Positions 9,024-17,259 are shown, numbered from the stretch's first letter. The stretch: DNA of 64,000 nucleotides from Fimbriimonadaceae bacterium (GCA_019638675.1 JAHBTE010000001.1:186001-250000); one strand, 5' to 3'. The notes: a model not told the origin generated them from the sequence alone. Translations and numbers: made by a program.

Positions 9024-9724
9024 CCGGCGGAAAACTGAAAGAGCGTGATCAAGAAGCGAGTGGTTGCACATTCCGTTCTGAATTGCCAATTGATGGCACG
9101 CCAATGGTTGATCGTGTTTATGAAGTTGCAAAAACCTTTGGCGAGCCGCTCGTGATAGGAGGGCCAATTAGAGAATCGTGGCGGCAGGCTCCGGGAGGAG
9201 ATTCGTTTGTCGAGAGTTTATCTATCGCCAACAGCCTCGCGCAGTCGGCTCAGTATCTTGTCATTTTCGCTGACTTGCCTTTCCTCAAAGCAGAATCCAT
9301 CCACTCATTTCTCAGCAACTGTGATCCGGAAGCCGGCTTTAACTACCCCGTCATTCCGGTTGAGCTCTGCATGAAGGAGTACCCGCAACTTCCCCGAACC
9401 AGCCTCAAGTTGCGTGAAGGTCACTTTACTGGCGGAAACATCTGCCTCATCGAAAGAACTGCCTGTCAATCAGCATTGCCGATTGTGGAGCGCGCCTACG
9501 CCGCCCGAAAGAGCCCGATCCAACTTGGCAAAATAGCAGGATTCAGTACGCTGATTAGAATGGTGGGGGCAAAAACCATCCCGAAAGCGGTTACGATCCG
9601 TGGATTAGAAAAATCGGTCGGCAAGTTTCTTAAAGTGCCGGTGAAAGGCGTCATCACCTACGCCGCCGATATCGGAACCGATATTGATTCATACGAACAA
9701 TATCAAGCAATTACTAGGGGTTAA
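8999..9724 (+). CDS. Nucleotidyltransferase (MobA/NTP-transferase-like fold), probable ATT start
   Basis: The first ATG/GTG/TTG in frame is the TTG at 9083, but the frame is open upstream. It encodes DIIILAGGKLKERD, the nucleotide-binding LAGG loop that every NTP-transferase domain of this kind needs at its N-terminus. The protein must therefore start upstream of 9083. GGAGG at 8990-8994 lies 4 nt before an ATT at 8999, which I take as the start; the product then has 241 residues. A later FADLPFL segment holds the metal-binding Asp. The start lies inside the last 25 nt of ispE, so the genes are coupled. The substrate is not clear from the sequence; MobA-like molybdopterin or sugar-nucleotide use are both possible. 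Confidence 0.8.
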   Translation: MSHDIIILAGGKLKERDQEASGCTFRSELPIDGTPMVDRVYEVAKTFGEPLVIGGPIRESWRQAPGGDSFVESLSIANSLAQSAQYLVIFADLPFLKAESIHSFLSNCDPEAGFNYPVIPVELCMKEYPQLPRTSLKLREGHFTGGNICLIERTACQSALPIVERAYAARKSPIQLGKIAGFSTLIRMVGAKTIPKAVTIRGLEKSVGKFLKVPVKGVITYAADIGTDIDSYEQYQAITRG

Positions 9725-9754
9725 GAAAACCCGCTTCTCACCGATAACTAGGTT

Positions 9755-10015
9755 GTGAACCTGACAGTTGTCGAGCACGAAGAGCTTAATATTGCAAAAA
9801 CCCAAGACTTTCTTTCCCAGCAACCCGGTGTTGCGGACGTGCAAGTCTGGATAAGCGGCGAAAAAATTCTCGCCCAAGTACAAATTTATGAATGGTCGAA
9901 GGTTAGTGACTTCGATTTACGATCTGCCTGCAAGCGCAAGATCGGCGCAAAACTCACTCCCGCCCTTATTCTTATGGAGCGGATTCAAGGTGAGAAGTCT
10001 ATGCGAAGCGCATAG
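9755..10015 (+). CDS. Small protein of unknown function (86 aa)
   Basis: A GTG start at 9755 gives 86 residues with an alternating beta-alpha-beta pattern (QPGVADVQVWISGEKILAQVQIYE). This resembles small ferredoxin-like or acyl-CoA-synthetase C-terminal folds, but no diagnostic residue is visible. The gene follows the nucleotidyltransferase by 30 nt on the same strand. The last codons and the stop lie inside a perfect 11-bp stem-loop (9995-10019) that probably ends the gatC-ispE operon. No family is recognised. Confidence 0.65.
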   Translation: MNLTVVEHEELNIAKTQDFLSQQPGVADVQVWISGEKILAQVQIYEWSKVSDFDLRSACKRKIGAKLTPALILMERIQGEKSMRSA

Positions 10016-10019
10016 ACTT
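9995..10019. terminator. Stem-loop overlapping the stop codon of the 9755 gene
   Basis: A perfect 11-bp inverted repeat (AAGTCTATGCG and CGCATAGACTT with loop AAG) spans the last six codons and stop of the plus-strand gene. It ends 5 bp before the stop of the minus-strand zinc-ribbon gene. It sits between convergent genes, the usual place for a bidirectional terminator, but neither side has a strong T run. Confidence 0.55.
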
Positions 10020-10023
10020 TAAA

Positions 10024-10233
10024 TCAATCCTCGTCTTCGTCGTCTTCTTCGATTTTGTCGTCTTTAGTGACTTCTTGCTTGGAATTATCTACTGGTTCAG
10101 GTGATTCCAGCTTAATTTCAGTAATGCTTTTCAGGTCTCGATCTGGGCAGTTATTGCAAACTACTTTTACGTTGACACTGCCGAGCCAATTTGGTACGTG
10201 CTCTAACTCTTTACCGCAACTGCATTTAATCAT
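10024..10233 (-). CDS. Small zinc-ribbon protein with acidic tail (69 aa)
   Basis: The N-terminal 35 residues hold four cysteines in a zinc-ribbon arrangement: Cys-x-Cys (CSCG) at residues 4-6 and Cys-x-x-Cys (CNNC) near 26-29. The C-terminal third is almost entirely acidic (KIEEDDEDED). The start overlaps the stop of the upstream membrane-protein gene by 8 nt, so the two are probably coupled. No partner is known. The zinc-ribbon call comes from the cysteine spacing only. Confidence 0.7.
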   Translation of the reverse strand: MIKCSCGKELEHVPNWLGSVNVKVVCNNCPDRDLKSITEIKLESPEPVDNSKQEVTKDDKIEEDDEDED

Positions 10234-10528
10234 TCGCTTCTTCTTCTACTCCGCTTGTCGGTTCTTGAACCGATGCCGGGACTTCGTCATCGGATAATTC
10301 ACTAAACTGCTGCATTGATTGCTGGTGGGTCATCCAGCCGTTGCCGAGCATCACAACTCCGCCAATCAAATAAAACATCACAAGGCCGGTTTCAAACTTT
10401 TGACCAGGATCGCGGATAACCGCTTCACCCTTGACTAAGCCCCAAACGGCTAATACCAAAAGAGCAAAACCAAATATGAAAAACGTATTTTTCCACCAAA
10501 CAGGAGGCTTTGCAGGTTTTTTGCTCAC
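10226..10528 (-). CDS. Small membrane protein, two TM helices (100 aa)
   Basis: The start is GTG at 10528. Two hydrophobic helices (about residues 15-31 and 49-64) are followed by a soluble, acidic C-terminal tail that ends in a run of glutamates. TATCTT nine bases upstream is a weak -10 candidate. The gene overlaps the zinc-ribbon gene by 8 nt and forms a two-gene unit with it. The function is unknown. Confidence 0.65.
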   Translation of the reverse strand: MSKKPAKPPVWWKNTFFIFGFALLVLAVWGLVKGEAVIRDPGQKFETGLVMFYLIGGVVMLGNGWMTHQQSMQQFSELSDDEVPASVQEPTSGVEEEAND

Positions 10529-10549
10529 AGAAGAAGCAAGATACCCTCG

Positions 10550-10723
10550 CTACGCCCGGATATCGACAATCTTGCCCTTTGGGTCTAGCATTTTAAGGAG
10601 TTCAGAGGCTGAATCCTTCTGTCCCTCTAGGGCTTTTTTCAAAACTTTCACCTGATAGTTCAGTTTTGCCGGATCGGTAATCGGCGCCGTAACCTGAGGG
10701 GTGGATGTCGAATTGATACGCAT
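10550..10723 (-). CDS. 57-residue protein resembling the YjfB putative motility family
   Basis: An ATG at 10723 and a TAG at 10550 define a 57-residue reading frame. The middle, YQVKVLKKALEGQKDSASELLKML, has the helical pattern of the small YjfB family (VxLLKKAxD...G..L..LL). The C-terminus reads GKIVDIRA, a tail common in such short proteins. It lies upstream of the two-gene membrane/zinc-ribbon unit, 21 bp away, on the same strand. No flagellar gene is in the window, so the motility label is only a family name here. Confidence 0.6.
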   Translation of the reverse strand: MRINSTSTPQVTAPITDPAKLNYQVKVLKKALEGQKDSASELLKMLDPKGKIVDIRA

Positions 10724-10876
10724 CGTACTTCAGTTATCGGAGGGTGGAAGTGAGAACTTTAGTATTTTTGCGAGGCTAACGGGGGGAATGCAAACTCTCA
10801 ATCGAACAGAACGCCTAGTCCCACAATTTTTTGCTCCGTTGCAATCAGCCTGACTCGTCCTATATAGTCATAAGAA

Positions 10877-11242
10877 ATGAAATTTATCCTCGTGACGAAG
10901 GATGCCGAAATAATCGCTGGCACTCAGGGCGCATTTCAGCCCGAGGATGAATTACTGATTTTTGATACTTGGCAGGCCGCGCTCGAATCTTGCGAAGACG
11001 CCGATTTACTTTTTGTTGACTTGATCGCCACGCTCATCAAGCCACATAAAATCGCAGGATACGAACAGTTCGCCGAAGCAAAAATGAGTCATCAGATTGC
11101 ATCTGCAACTCCACTCGTTCTCATCGCCCCGCCGGACGACTATGAACTAGATTTCATGGCTGGTTATCCGAACTTTGTGTTCGCCCACTTGCGGCGACCA
11201 GTCACGTATAAAATCTTCCGCCGGGCTTCTACTTGGGTTTGA
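10877..11242 (+). CDS. Receiver-like protein lacking phosphorylation signature (121 aa)
   Basis: The 121-residue product has the alternating strand/helix rhythm of a response-regulator receiver domain: KFILVTKD, then LLFVDLIA around the position of the phospho-acceptor, then TPLVLIAPP. The acidic pocket and the conserved lysine are not evident, so it would be a pseudo-receiver at best. TATAGT at 10863-10868 sits eight bases before the ATG with no Shine-Dalgarno, another leaderless-type start. The gene stands alone between the small-protein unit and the convergent recombinase gene. Confidence 0.65.
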   Translation: MKFILVTKDAEIIAGTQGAFQPEDELLIFDTWQAALESCEDADLLFVDLIATLIKPHKIAGYEQFAEAKMSHQIASATPLVLIAPPDDYELDFMAGYPNFVFAHLRRPVTYKIFRRASTWV

Positions 11243-11251
11243 TTGAAAACC

Positions 11252-12121
11252 CTACTTTTCGTTCCTGCCGCGAGGATGCGACTTAGCGACCGAATCCCGC
11301 AAGCGATCAATGCTGATATGGGTGTAGATTTGCGTCGTCGCCAAGTTCTCGTGTCCCAGCAACTGCTGGACTGATTTTAAATCAGCACCGCCATCCAACA
11401 GATGAGTAGCAAAGCTGTGCCGCAAAGTATGAGGTGACACATCCTCGGGCAAGCCAAAGGCCACTGCCCAGCGGCGGACAACGTTGTGCAAGGTGCGAAC
11501 TGAAAGGCGGTCTCCTTTAGGGTTGGTGAATAAAGCGTCGGACTTACTATCGGGAACACGCTCTGATTTGAGATATTGCTGAAGTGCCTGTTGGCATGGA
11601 TCGCCGAACATCACCATGCGTTCTTTGTTTCCCTTGCCCCGGACAACCAGCCGCTTATTTCGCCAATCAAAATCGCTCGTGTTCGCCCCTATGATTTCAC
11701 TCGCTCGCATTCCCGTTGCATAAGCGAGTTCTAGCATCGCCCGGTCACGCAAGGGAGTTTTGCTCGGCGGCTCTTGTTCTAAAAATCCCTCGGCTTGCGC
11801 CTGACTCATTGACTTGGGCAAATCTCGTCGGCGATACGGAGCATCCAAACCTTCGCTTGGGTCGGAATCCATCCACCCAGCTGATCGGCAAAACTTGATG
11901 AACGACCGAACGCATGAGAGCTTTCTCGCCCGAGTTACTGGAGTGATGCCGTATTCCCGCAAGTACTTGCGGAGAACTCCCTCTGACAAATCAAACTTGC
12001 CGTCAGTGATGAGAGCGAGTTGTGCGAGGTCGGCACCGTAACTTTTAGCCGTGAGGAGTGAACCTCGCGCAGAAACCTGATCAATAAACGCTTGAATTGC
12101 TTCATCCAGCGTTCGCGACAC
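11252..12121 (-). CDS. Tyrosine recombinase of the XerC/XerD type
   Basis: Chromosome-dimer-resolution recombinases cut and rejoin DNA at dif, usually as an XerC/XerD pair, before cell division. This 289-residue protein has the SAM-like core-binding N-terminal half. The full catalytic set is visible: Arg139 (TGMRASE), Lys164, His231 and Arg234 (HTLRHSFATHLL), His257 (LGHENL) and nucleophile Tyr266 (IYTHI). The size and lack of extra domains fit a housekeeping Xer rather than a phage integrase. It lies 3 nt downstream of fabF, at the end of the fatty-acid operon. Only one Xer gene is in the window, and C versus D cannot be decided. Confidence 0.92.
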   Translation of the reverse strand: MSRTLDEAIQAFIDQVSARGSLLTAKSYGADLAQLALITDGKFDLSEGVLRKYLREYGITPVTRARKLSCVRSFIKFCRSAGWMDSDPSEGLDAPYRRRDLPKSMSQAQAEGFLEQEPPSKTPLRDRAMLELAYATGMRASEIIGANTSDFDWRNKRLVVRGKGNKERMVMFGDPCQQALQQYLKSERVPDSKSDALFTNPKGDRLSVRTLHNVVRRWAVAFGLPEDVSPHTLRHSFATHLLDGGADLKSVQQLLGHENLATTQIYTHISIDRLRDSVAKSHPRGRNEK

Positions 12122-12124
12122 TTT

Positions 12125-13387
12125 TTACTCCTCGTAGCGAGCAAAAATCAAAGTGCCGTTGTGACCGCCGAATCCAAATGAGTTCGTCATGGTGTAGCGC
12201 AATTCTTTATCGCGTGATACATTGGGCACAACATCTAAGTCGCAGTCTGGATCAGGAGTTTCGTAGTTAATTGTTGGCGGGAGTTTGCTATCGCGCATTG
12301 CAAGAATACAGATCGCAGATTCAACCGCTCCGGCTGCCCCAAGCAAGTGACCGATCGAAGATTTCGTACTGCTGACTGGCACCTTGTAAGCGTGGTCACC
12401 AAATGCCCGCTTGATGGCAATGGTTTCAAATTTATCGTTGTACGGGGTTGAGGTTCCGTGAGCGTTCACGTAATCAATGTCTTCTGGTTTGAGCCCAGCT
12501 GACTTCAAAGCCTTCATCATAGATCGTCGAGCGCCGTCTCCATCCGGATCAGGCATCGTGATGTGGTGAGCGTCGCCGCTCATGCCATATCCAACGATCT
12601 CGGCGAGAATGTTAGCTCCTCTGGCTTTGGCGAATGATAAGTCTTCTAGAACCATTACCGCCGCACCTTCGCCCATCACAAACCCATCACGTCCAGCGTC
12701 GAACGGTCGGGAAGCTTTTGGCCCGGCTTCATTGTTGGTGGTCATGGCTCGTGCGGCACAGAATCCGGCAAGTCCAATCGGGGAAATCGGTGCTTCGGTT
12801 CCACCGGCTAGCATTGCGACCGCATCGCCCCGCTTGATAATATGATAAGCATCACCGATGGAGTTCACGCCAGTAGCACAAGCGGTGACAACACAAGTGT
12901 TCGGTCCTTTGAATCCGTTGACGATTGACACATAGCCGCTCGCCATGTCGGGAATCATGTAAGGAACCAAGAATGGAGAAACCCGGCTTGGGCCTTCTCC
13001 ATGGAGTTTCTTGGTTTGCTCGCTCATCATAATGAGTCCGCCAATCCCAGAACCGATGAGACAACCAGTTTCGAGCTTAAGCTCGTCGTTGTCCATTGGA
13101 AATTTTGCATCCTCCAGAGCCATTGCCGAAGCACCAACTGCAAACGAGATGAATCGGTCAACCCGGCGAGCTTCTTTCTTATCTAGGTAAAGCTCGGGGT
13201 CGAAGTCTTTGACTTCACCGGCGATTTTTGTTGGATAGTCGGTCGTGTCCATCAGCGTGATTTCGCCGATGCCGCTTTCACCCGCCAACATGCGAGGCCA
13301 AAATTCCGCCACGCTGTTGCCAAGGGGCGTAATTGCCCCCATTCCGGTTATGACTACTCGACCAGATGGTTCTGGAGGGAATCCCAT
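12125..13387 (-). CDS. fabF: 3-oxoacyl-[acyl-carrier-protein] synthase II
   Basis: The condensing enzyme of type II fatty acid elongation, joining malonyl-ACP to acyl-ACP. The 420-residue product contains the Cys-His-His active site: Cys170 in VTACATG, His310 in NAHGTSTP and His347 in GHLLGA, with Lys342 in STKSSIGH. The C-terminal glycine loop NSFGFGGHNG is intact. The gene follows acpP by 32 nt, and xer follows after 3 nt. Start ATG at 13387. Confidence 0.96.
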   Translation of the reverse strand: MGFPPEPSGRVVITGMGAITPLGNSVAEFWPRMLAGESGIGEITLMDTTDYPTKIAGEVKDFDPELYLDKKEARRVDRFISFAVGASAMALEDAKFPMDNDELKLETGCLIGSGIGGLIMMSEQTKKLHGEGPSRVSPFLVPYMIPDMASGYVSIVNGFKGPNTCVVTACATGVNSIGDAYHIIKRGDAVAMLAGGTEAPISPIGLAGFCAARAMTTNNEAGPKASRPFDAGRDGFVMGEGAAVMVLEDLSFAKARGANILAEIVGYGMSGDAHHITMPDPDGDGARRSMMKALKSAGLKPEDIDYVNAHGTSTPYNDKFETIAIKRAFGDHAYKVPVSSTKSSIGHLLGAAGAVESAICILAMRDSKLPPTINYETPDPDCDLDVVPNVSRDKELRYTMTNSFGFGGHNGTLIFARYEE

Positions 13388-13419
13388 GTTTAAAGTTGAC
13401 TAGCAGAGATTGCTAGAAA

Positions 13420-13656
13420 TCAAACCTTTTCTTCGATGTAGTTAACAACATCGCTGACCGCTTTCATGTTGGTAACGTCGTCATCGGGAATTTCGATTGA
13501 AAACTCTTCTTCAAGGGCCATGATGAGTTCCACCACGTCCAGCGAATCGGCGTTGAGGTCTTCTTGGAATCTCTTTTCCATGGTTACTTCACTTTCGGTA
13601 ACGCTGAGCTGCTCACAAATGACCTTTTTAACGCGATCAAAAACGGTTGCTGACAT
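13420..13656 (-). CDS. acpP: Acyl carrier protein
   Basis: A 78-residue acidic helical protein with the phosphopantetheine attachment serine in [10 protein letters not shown] (Ser near residue 38). It carries growing acyl chains between the Fab enzymes encoded on both sides. An AAGGAAAA ribosome binding site lies about ten bases before the ATG, so unlike many neighbours this message has a leader. A TAATAT element at 13702-13697 (minus) suggests its own promoter. Confidence 0.97.
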   Translation of the reverse strand: MSATVFDRVKKVICEQLSVTESEVTMEKRFQEDLNADSLDVVELIMALEEEFSIEIPDDDVTNMKAVSDVVNYIEEKV

Positions 13657-13665
13657 AATGCTGAA

Positions 13666-13702
13666 TTTTCCTTTGTCGGGGGCGTTTGCCCGCCCTATAT
13701 TA
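13666..13702 (-). promoter_or_regulatory. Probable acpP promoter and Shine-Dalgarno
   Basis: In the 94-bp gap between fabG and acpP the minus strand shows TAATAT (13702-13697) and, about 25 nt further, AAAGGAAAA before the acpP start. A dedicated promoter would allow the high ACP output usual in bacteria. The -35 element is not obvious, so the call rests on the -10 and the gap length. Confidence 0.4.
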
Positions 13703-13750
13703 CTCCCAATCGCCCAGCTAAGTTGCCAGGGCTAGTCGGGTCTTTTGCAC

Positions 13751-14494
13751 TTAAATGAACAGGCCCCCGTCTACGGTGAGCGTTTGACCGGTGATATAAG
13801 CCGCTTCACTCGAAGCTAGAAACACTACCGCCGCCGCGATATCACCGGGAGTTCCTAAGCGACCAGCCGGTGCTGTTTTCTGCACGTATTCGCGAAAATC
13901 TTCGGGCAAACCGCTGGTCATGTCGGTTTCAATGAACCCAGGGGCAACTGCATTGCAAGTGATTCCACGGCTACCCAATTCCTTTGCCGTCGCCATGGTC
14001 AAACCAATCAGTCCGGCTTTACTGGCCGCATAGTTCGCTTGTCCTGGTGCTCCGTGGAGCCCAACCACGCTTGAGATATTGATGATCCGCCCGTACCGAG
14101 CCTTCATCATTCCCTTCATCACCGCTTGTATGCAGTTGTAGGAGCCTTTGAGGTTGGTGTTCAGAACTGTGTCCCAGTCTTCGCTTTTCATGCGCATCAT
14201 CAAACCATCGCGAGTGACCCCTGCGTTGTTGACCAGTACCGAGATTTCGCCCAAGTCAGAAGAAGCGGCTTTGAATGCGCTCGCCACACTTTCTTCGCTC
14301 GAAACATCTATTGCGAAAGCCGCCGCAACACCACCTGCCTCAACTATGAGATCACGGGTCTTTGCTGCGTTGGCTTCGCTGGTTGCCATGCAAGCTACGC
14401 TTGCTCCGAGTTCGGCAAACTTCATCGCAATGGCTTGACCAATGCCCCGGCTCGCGCCAGTTACCGCTACGACTTCATCTTTAAAATTCATCAT
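13751..14494 (-). CDS. fabG: 3-oxoacyl-[acyl-carrier-protein] reductase
   Basis: The NADPH-dependent ketoreductase of fatty acid elongation, a short-chain dehydrogenase of 247 residues. The cofactor loop is TGASRGIG near residues 13-20. NNAG lies near 89-92, and the catalytic Ser-Tyr-Lys set is visible in NISSVVG and NYAASKAG. The C-terminus TGQTLTVDGG is typical of FabG. The start ATG overlaps the fabD stop (TAATG), so the two are coupled. A second ATG three bases later is equally possible. Confidence 0.95.
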   Translation of the reverse strand: MMNFKDEVVAVTGASRGIGQAIAMKFAELGASVACMATSEANAAKTRDLIVEAGGVAAAFAIDVSSEESVASAFKAASSDLGEISVLVNNAGVTRDGLMMRMKSEDWDTVLNTNLKGSYNCIQAVMKGMMKARYGRIINISSVVGLHGAPGQANYAASKAGLIGLTMATAKELGSRGITCNAVAPGFIETDMTSGLPEDFREYVQKTAPAGRLGTPGDIAAAVVFLASSEAAYITGQTLTVDGGLFI

Positions 14495-15423
14495 TATTGA
14501 TCACCGCATACGCTTTTCTGTGTTTCTTCTAAGGTTGCTACGTCGAGCACTCGCAAGCCGACCGATTCTTTGTTTATACGCCGGAGCAATCCGGTCAGGA
14601 CTTCACCGCTACCGCATTCGATAAAAGTTGTGATTCCATCGCTTATCATTTGCTGAACCGAATCAGTCCACAAAACGGGCGACTTGAGTTGCTTCTCAAG
14701 AAGGTCAGGCCAATCTGATCCAGGCTTTGTCGTTACGTTGCTGTAAACGGGAAGTTCTCCTTTTTGCCAATGCGCTTGATCGAGGGCTGTGCGCATGCTT
14801 TCCGCTGGTTCATCCATTAAAGGGCTATGGAACGCACCGCTGACCGAAAGCGGCAGAACTCGTTTCGCCCCTTTTTCGCCAAGAAGCGCAGTCGCTTCTT
14901 GAACGGCATCTAAATCTCCACTAATTACTAATTGACCAGGGCAGTTATCATTCGCCACGACCACCGTTCCGCTTTTGACGGTTTTGAGGATAGGTTCAAT
15001 TTCACTTCGATCTAACCCAAGTACCGCCGCCATGGTTCCTGGACGGAGTTGCCCGGCCCGCGCCATGATATCGCCTCGCTTTTGAACTAACTGCGCTCCT
15101 TCTTCTAGCGAAAGAATCCCCGCTGCGACCAGTGCCGCATATTCGCCGACACTATGCCCGGCCGCCGCGTTAAATTTGACCGTAGGGCAAGCGTCGTGAA
15201 ACGCATAAAATGCCGCCAATCCACATGTATATAGAGCGATTTGCGCGTTTTGGGTTTGCCGCAGAGTTTCTTCGTCGCTATTAAAGCAAAGACTAGATAC
15301 ATTAATGCCAGTGGCCTGTTCTACTTGGTCGAACACCTGGCGGGCGTACGAATTTTGCTTGTAAAGATCCTGACCCATCCCCGGTCGCTGGGAACCTTGA
15401 CCCGGAAAAACCACGGCAATCAT
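14494..15423 (-). CDS. fabD: Malonyl-CoA:ACP transacylase
   Basis: FabD loads malonyl groups from CoA onto ACP. The 309-residue product carries the N-terminal FPGQGSQRPGMG motif, the nucleophile Ser91 in GHSVGEYAAL, and a downstream SGAFHSPLM that provides the catalytic His. It is first in the fabD-fabG-acpP-fabF-xer unit. TACAGT six bases before the ATG at 15423 is a -10-like element. Divergently, queF starts 60 bp away. Confidence 0.95.
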   Translation of the reverse strand: MIAVVFPGQGSQRPGMGQDLYKQNSYARQVFDQVEQATGINVSSLCFNSDEETLRQTQNAQIALYTCGLAAFYAFHDACPTVKFNAAAGHSVGEYAALVAAGILSLEEGAQLVQKRGDIMARAGQLRPGTMAAVLGLDRSEIEPILKTVKSGTVVVANDNCPGQLVISGDLDAVQEATALLGEKGAKRVLPLSVSGAFHSPLMDEPAESMRTALDQAHWQKGELPVYSNVTTKPGSDWPDLLEKQLKSPVLWTDSVQQMISDGITTFIECGSGEVLTGLLRRINKESVGLRVLDVATLEETQKSVCGDQ

Positions 15424-15483
15424 GCCCCAACTGTACCCCTCTGAACCATGTCCCCCTTACCCTCACTGGTACATTCCATGACC

Positions 15484-15837
15484 ATGAGTCAATCAATTCT
15501 GGAAACGTTTCCCAATCCCGCCCCGCACCGGAATTACGTGATACATCATTCCACGCCAGAATTCACTTCGGTCTGCCCGATTACGGGGATGCCCGACTTC
15601 GCAACTATTGAGTTGGAATACATTCCCGACGAAAAATGTATTGAATTGAAATCACTCAAGTTCTATTACCACAGCTTCCGCAACGAAGGAATTTTCTATG
15701 AAGCGGTTACCAACCGATTGCTTGATGAGTTGAGCGGGGTCTGTAATCCACGCTGGATGCGGGTGACCGGGCGGTTTGCGGTTCGCGGCGGGATCGGCAG
15801 TGTAATAACCGTCGAAACAGGTTCTAAACCCGAATAA
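15484..15837 (+). CDS. queF: NADPH-dependent 7-cyano-7-deazaguanine reductase
   Basis: QueF reduces preQ0 to preQ1 in queuosine biosynthesis. This is the short unimodular form (about 117 residues from 15484). The catalytic Cys is in [11 protein letters not shown], and the family-defining [20 protein letters not shown] segment is split between strand and helix. ATGs at 15448, 15478 and 15484 are in frame. I chose 15484 because TACATT at 15470-15475 would then be a -10 eight bases upstream, as in other leaderless-type genes here. No preQ1 riboswitch is seen. Confidence 0.93.
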   Translation: MSQSILETFPNPAPHRNYVIHHSTPEFTSVCPITGMPDFATIELEYIPDEKCIELKSLKFYYHSFRNEGIFYEAVTNRLLDELSGVCNPRWMRVTGRFAVRGGIGSVITVETGSKPE

Positions 15838-15872
15838 AAAAGGGAGTCCATTTTGGACTCCCTTTAGTTTTT
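15836..15872. terminator. Bidirectional terminator between queF and the PhoPQ-related gene
   Basis: A 10-bp perfect stem (AGGGAGTCCA and TGGACTCCCT, loop TTT) is flanked by an A run on the left and a T-rich tract on the right. It lies between the convergent stops at 15837 and 15886, so it can serve both genes. Confidence 0.85.
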
Positions 15873-15885
15873 TCAATCTGATCGC

Positions 15886-17091
15886 TTAAGCAATCTTTGG
15901 AATAATTGCGCAAGGGCTCGTCAACCGAACTGGCCCGTGGCTTCCCGCAAATTCCACTTCCAAGAATAACGCTTGATTTTGTTCGCGTTGCTTACGGATC
16001 CGCACGTTGGTTTCCGGAAGGATGTCCACGAAGAACTCACTATCGGCGAACCAGTAGTTTTCGCTCGTTGCGCCCCAAATCCGAACTGCGTTTGGATTGA
16101 CTTCTGAGTTGCAGATGAATTCCACACCTCGTTCGCCTTCGACGATTTCGAAATAAACCTCGGGGAATGCACACTTGCCCAGGCAAGCGTTGCAGAATGC
16201 AGCAACTGTGCTCAAGCGGAATTCCCACTCACCGGTTGAGTGACCCATGTTTGGCACGACGAGCAAACCAGAACCCTTCGGTAAGTTCGCATAATAGTGT
16301 CGAGCCGCGTCAACTGTCCAGAATGGATCGTTGCTTCCTGTTATGACCATTGCCGGCACTTTTTGATCAGCAAGGCCAGTCCATGGATCAACCATTTCGA
16401 CCAGCTCTTGGCCTCGTGGAGTGCTCGAAATTTCGTGGAGCTTGCGACGCGTGTAGTCATCAAGCATCGGGCTTTGTTCTGACCAAAGCTCTTCTTGCCG
16501 TTTTAATTGAACGCTGATTCCCAGGTTGTCAAAAACTACAGGCACGATTCCGGCGACTCGCTCATCACCGACTTGCGCCAGTAACCAACTTGTCCATCCG
16601 CGCTTGCTTGCACCACCGACGATGTACTTTTTGAATTTCCCTTCAAACCAGGCATCCAATGTGTCAAGTGCACAAACTGCCGACCGAACCATCGGCACTA
16701 GGAGAGGCCATTCGGCGTCGCCAGTTTCAACAAACTTTTCAAAGGAGTGTGCGATCAGGTCATCTTCGCGCATATCCCAGAGAGGCTGATTGGGAACCTG
16801 AAAAACAGTAGCGACTGGCATTCGCAACGCATCTGCCAATGCTTGACCATAACTATCATCCACTGCGCCTGCGTTGTCGCCAGTGATTTCAACGTAGCAT
16901 GCGTCCGAAACCGATTCCACCAGTGGTCGGTAAATTTTGATTTCGTGCTGCCATGTGTGACCCTGCCACACATGCGCCTTTAAATGGCATACGCCGTCGC
17001 GCACTTCCCATTGCCCCAGTCGATCAAAATTCGACACTTTTTCGACGAACATCTCTTTCATAAACTCCCGCCTCGAATATGCTTGTTCCAC
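15886..17091 (-). CDS. PhoPQ-activated pathogenicity-related family alpha/beta hydrolase
   Basis: The 401-residue product has the family features: an early WQHEIKIYRP, a PNQPLW segment, and the nucleophile elbow GGASKRGWTSWL with its Ser near residue 172. Downstream are MVITGSNDPFW, carrying a catalytic Asp, and PNMGHST with the likely His. Known homologues (PqaA) are secreted and under PhoPQ control. Here no clear signal peptide is seen, so the cellular location is uncertain. A GGGAG sequence precedes the ATG at 17091. The gene is divergent from the stalk-domain gene over a 168-bp intergenic region. The substrate is unknown. Confidence 0.85.
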   Translation of the reverse strand: MEQAYSRREFMKEMFVEKVSNFDRLGQWEVRDGVCHLKAHVWQGHTWQHEIKIYRPLVESVSDACYVEITGDNAGAVDDSYGQALADALRMPVATVFQVPNQPLWDMREDDLIAHSFEKFVETGDAEWPLLVPMVRSAVCALDTLDAWFEGKFKKYIVGGASKRGWTSWLLAQVGDERVAGIVPVVFDNLGISVQLKRQEELWSEQSPMLDDYTRRKLHEISSTPRGQELVEMVDPWTGLADQKVPAMVITGSNDPFWTVDAARHYYANLPKGSGLLVVPNMGHSTGEWEFRLSTVAAFCNACLGKCAFPEVYFEIVEGERGVEFICNSEVNPNAVRIWGATSENYWFADSEFFVDILPETNVRIRKQREQNQALFLEVEFAGSHGPVRLTSPCAIIPKIA

Positions 17092-17163
17092 ATTTATCTT
17101 GTGGATTTGATTAAATTCTCGGCTGAATTACAGAAAGTATGCGTTTTTTCCCCGGGACCAGCT

Positions 17164-17240
17164 ATTATATAGGCGGTGTAAGTCTGGCTCTTAGCCAATT
17201 TATGCCAAAAATTTGGTCATGAGCCCTAGGCTCAAGCCAA
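17164..17240 (+). promoter_or_regulatory. Promoter and palindromic leader before the stalk-domain gene
   Basis: TATTATATAGG at about 17164-17173 resembles a -10 region. About 50 nt later GAGCC-CTA-GGCTC (17221-17233) forms a short hairpin, extended by TTGG at 17214 and CCAA at 17237. It lies about 20 nt before the ATG at 17260 and could influence translation or bind a regulator. The CCTAGGCT core recurs at 62220 and 63876. Confidence 0.4.
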
Positions 17241-17259
17241 TATTTGGGACAAATACGGG

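Noticed and set aside
10788-10853. 21-codon ORF before the 10877 gene, just behind a run of six G
   Set aside because: The purine run touches the ATG with no spacer, the peptide shows no pattern, and it lies in a promoter region; too weak to list.
11252-12121. Xer gene as a phage or integron integrase
   Set aside because: Housekeeping size, no att-like repeats, no phage genes nearby, and a place at the end of the fab operon.
15424-15484. preQ1 riboswitch upstream of queF
   Set aside because: Only about 60 bp lie before the start, mostly with no C-rich hairpin and no aptamer tail; a leaderless start fits better.
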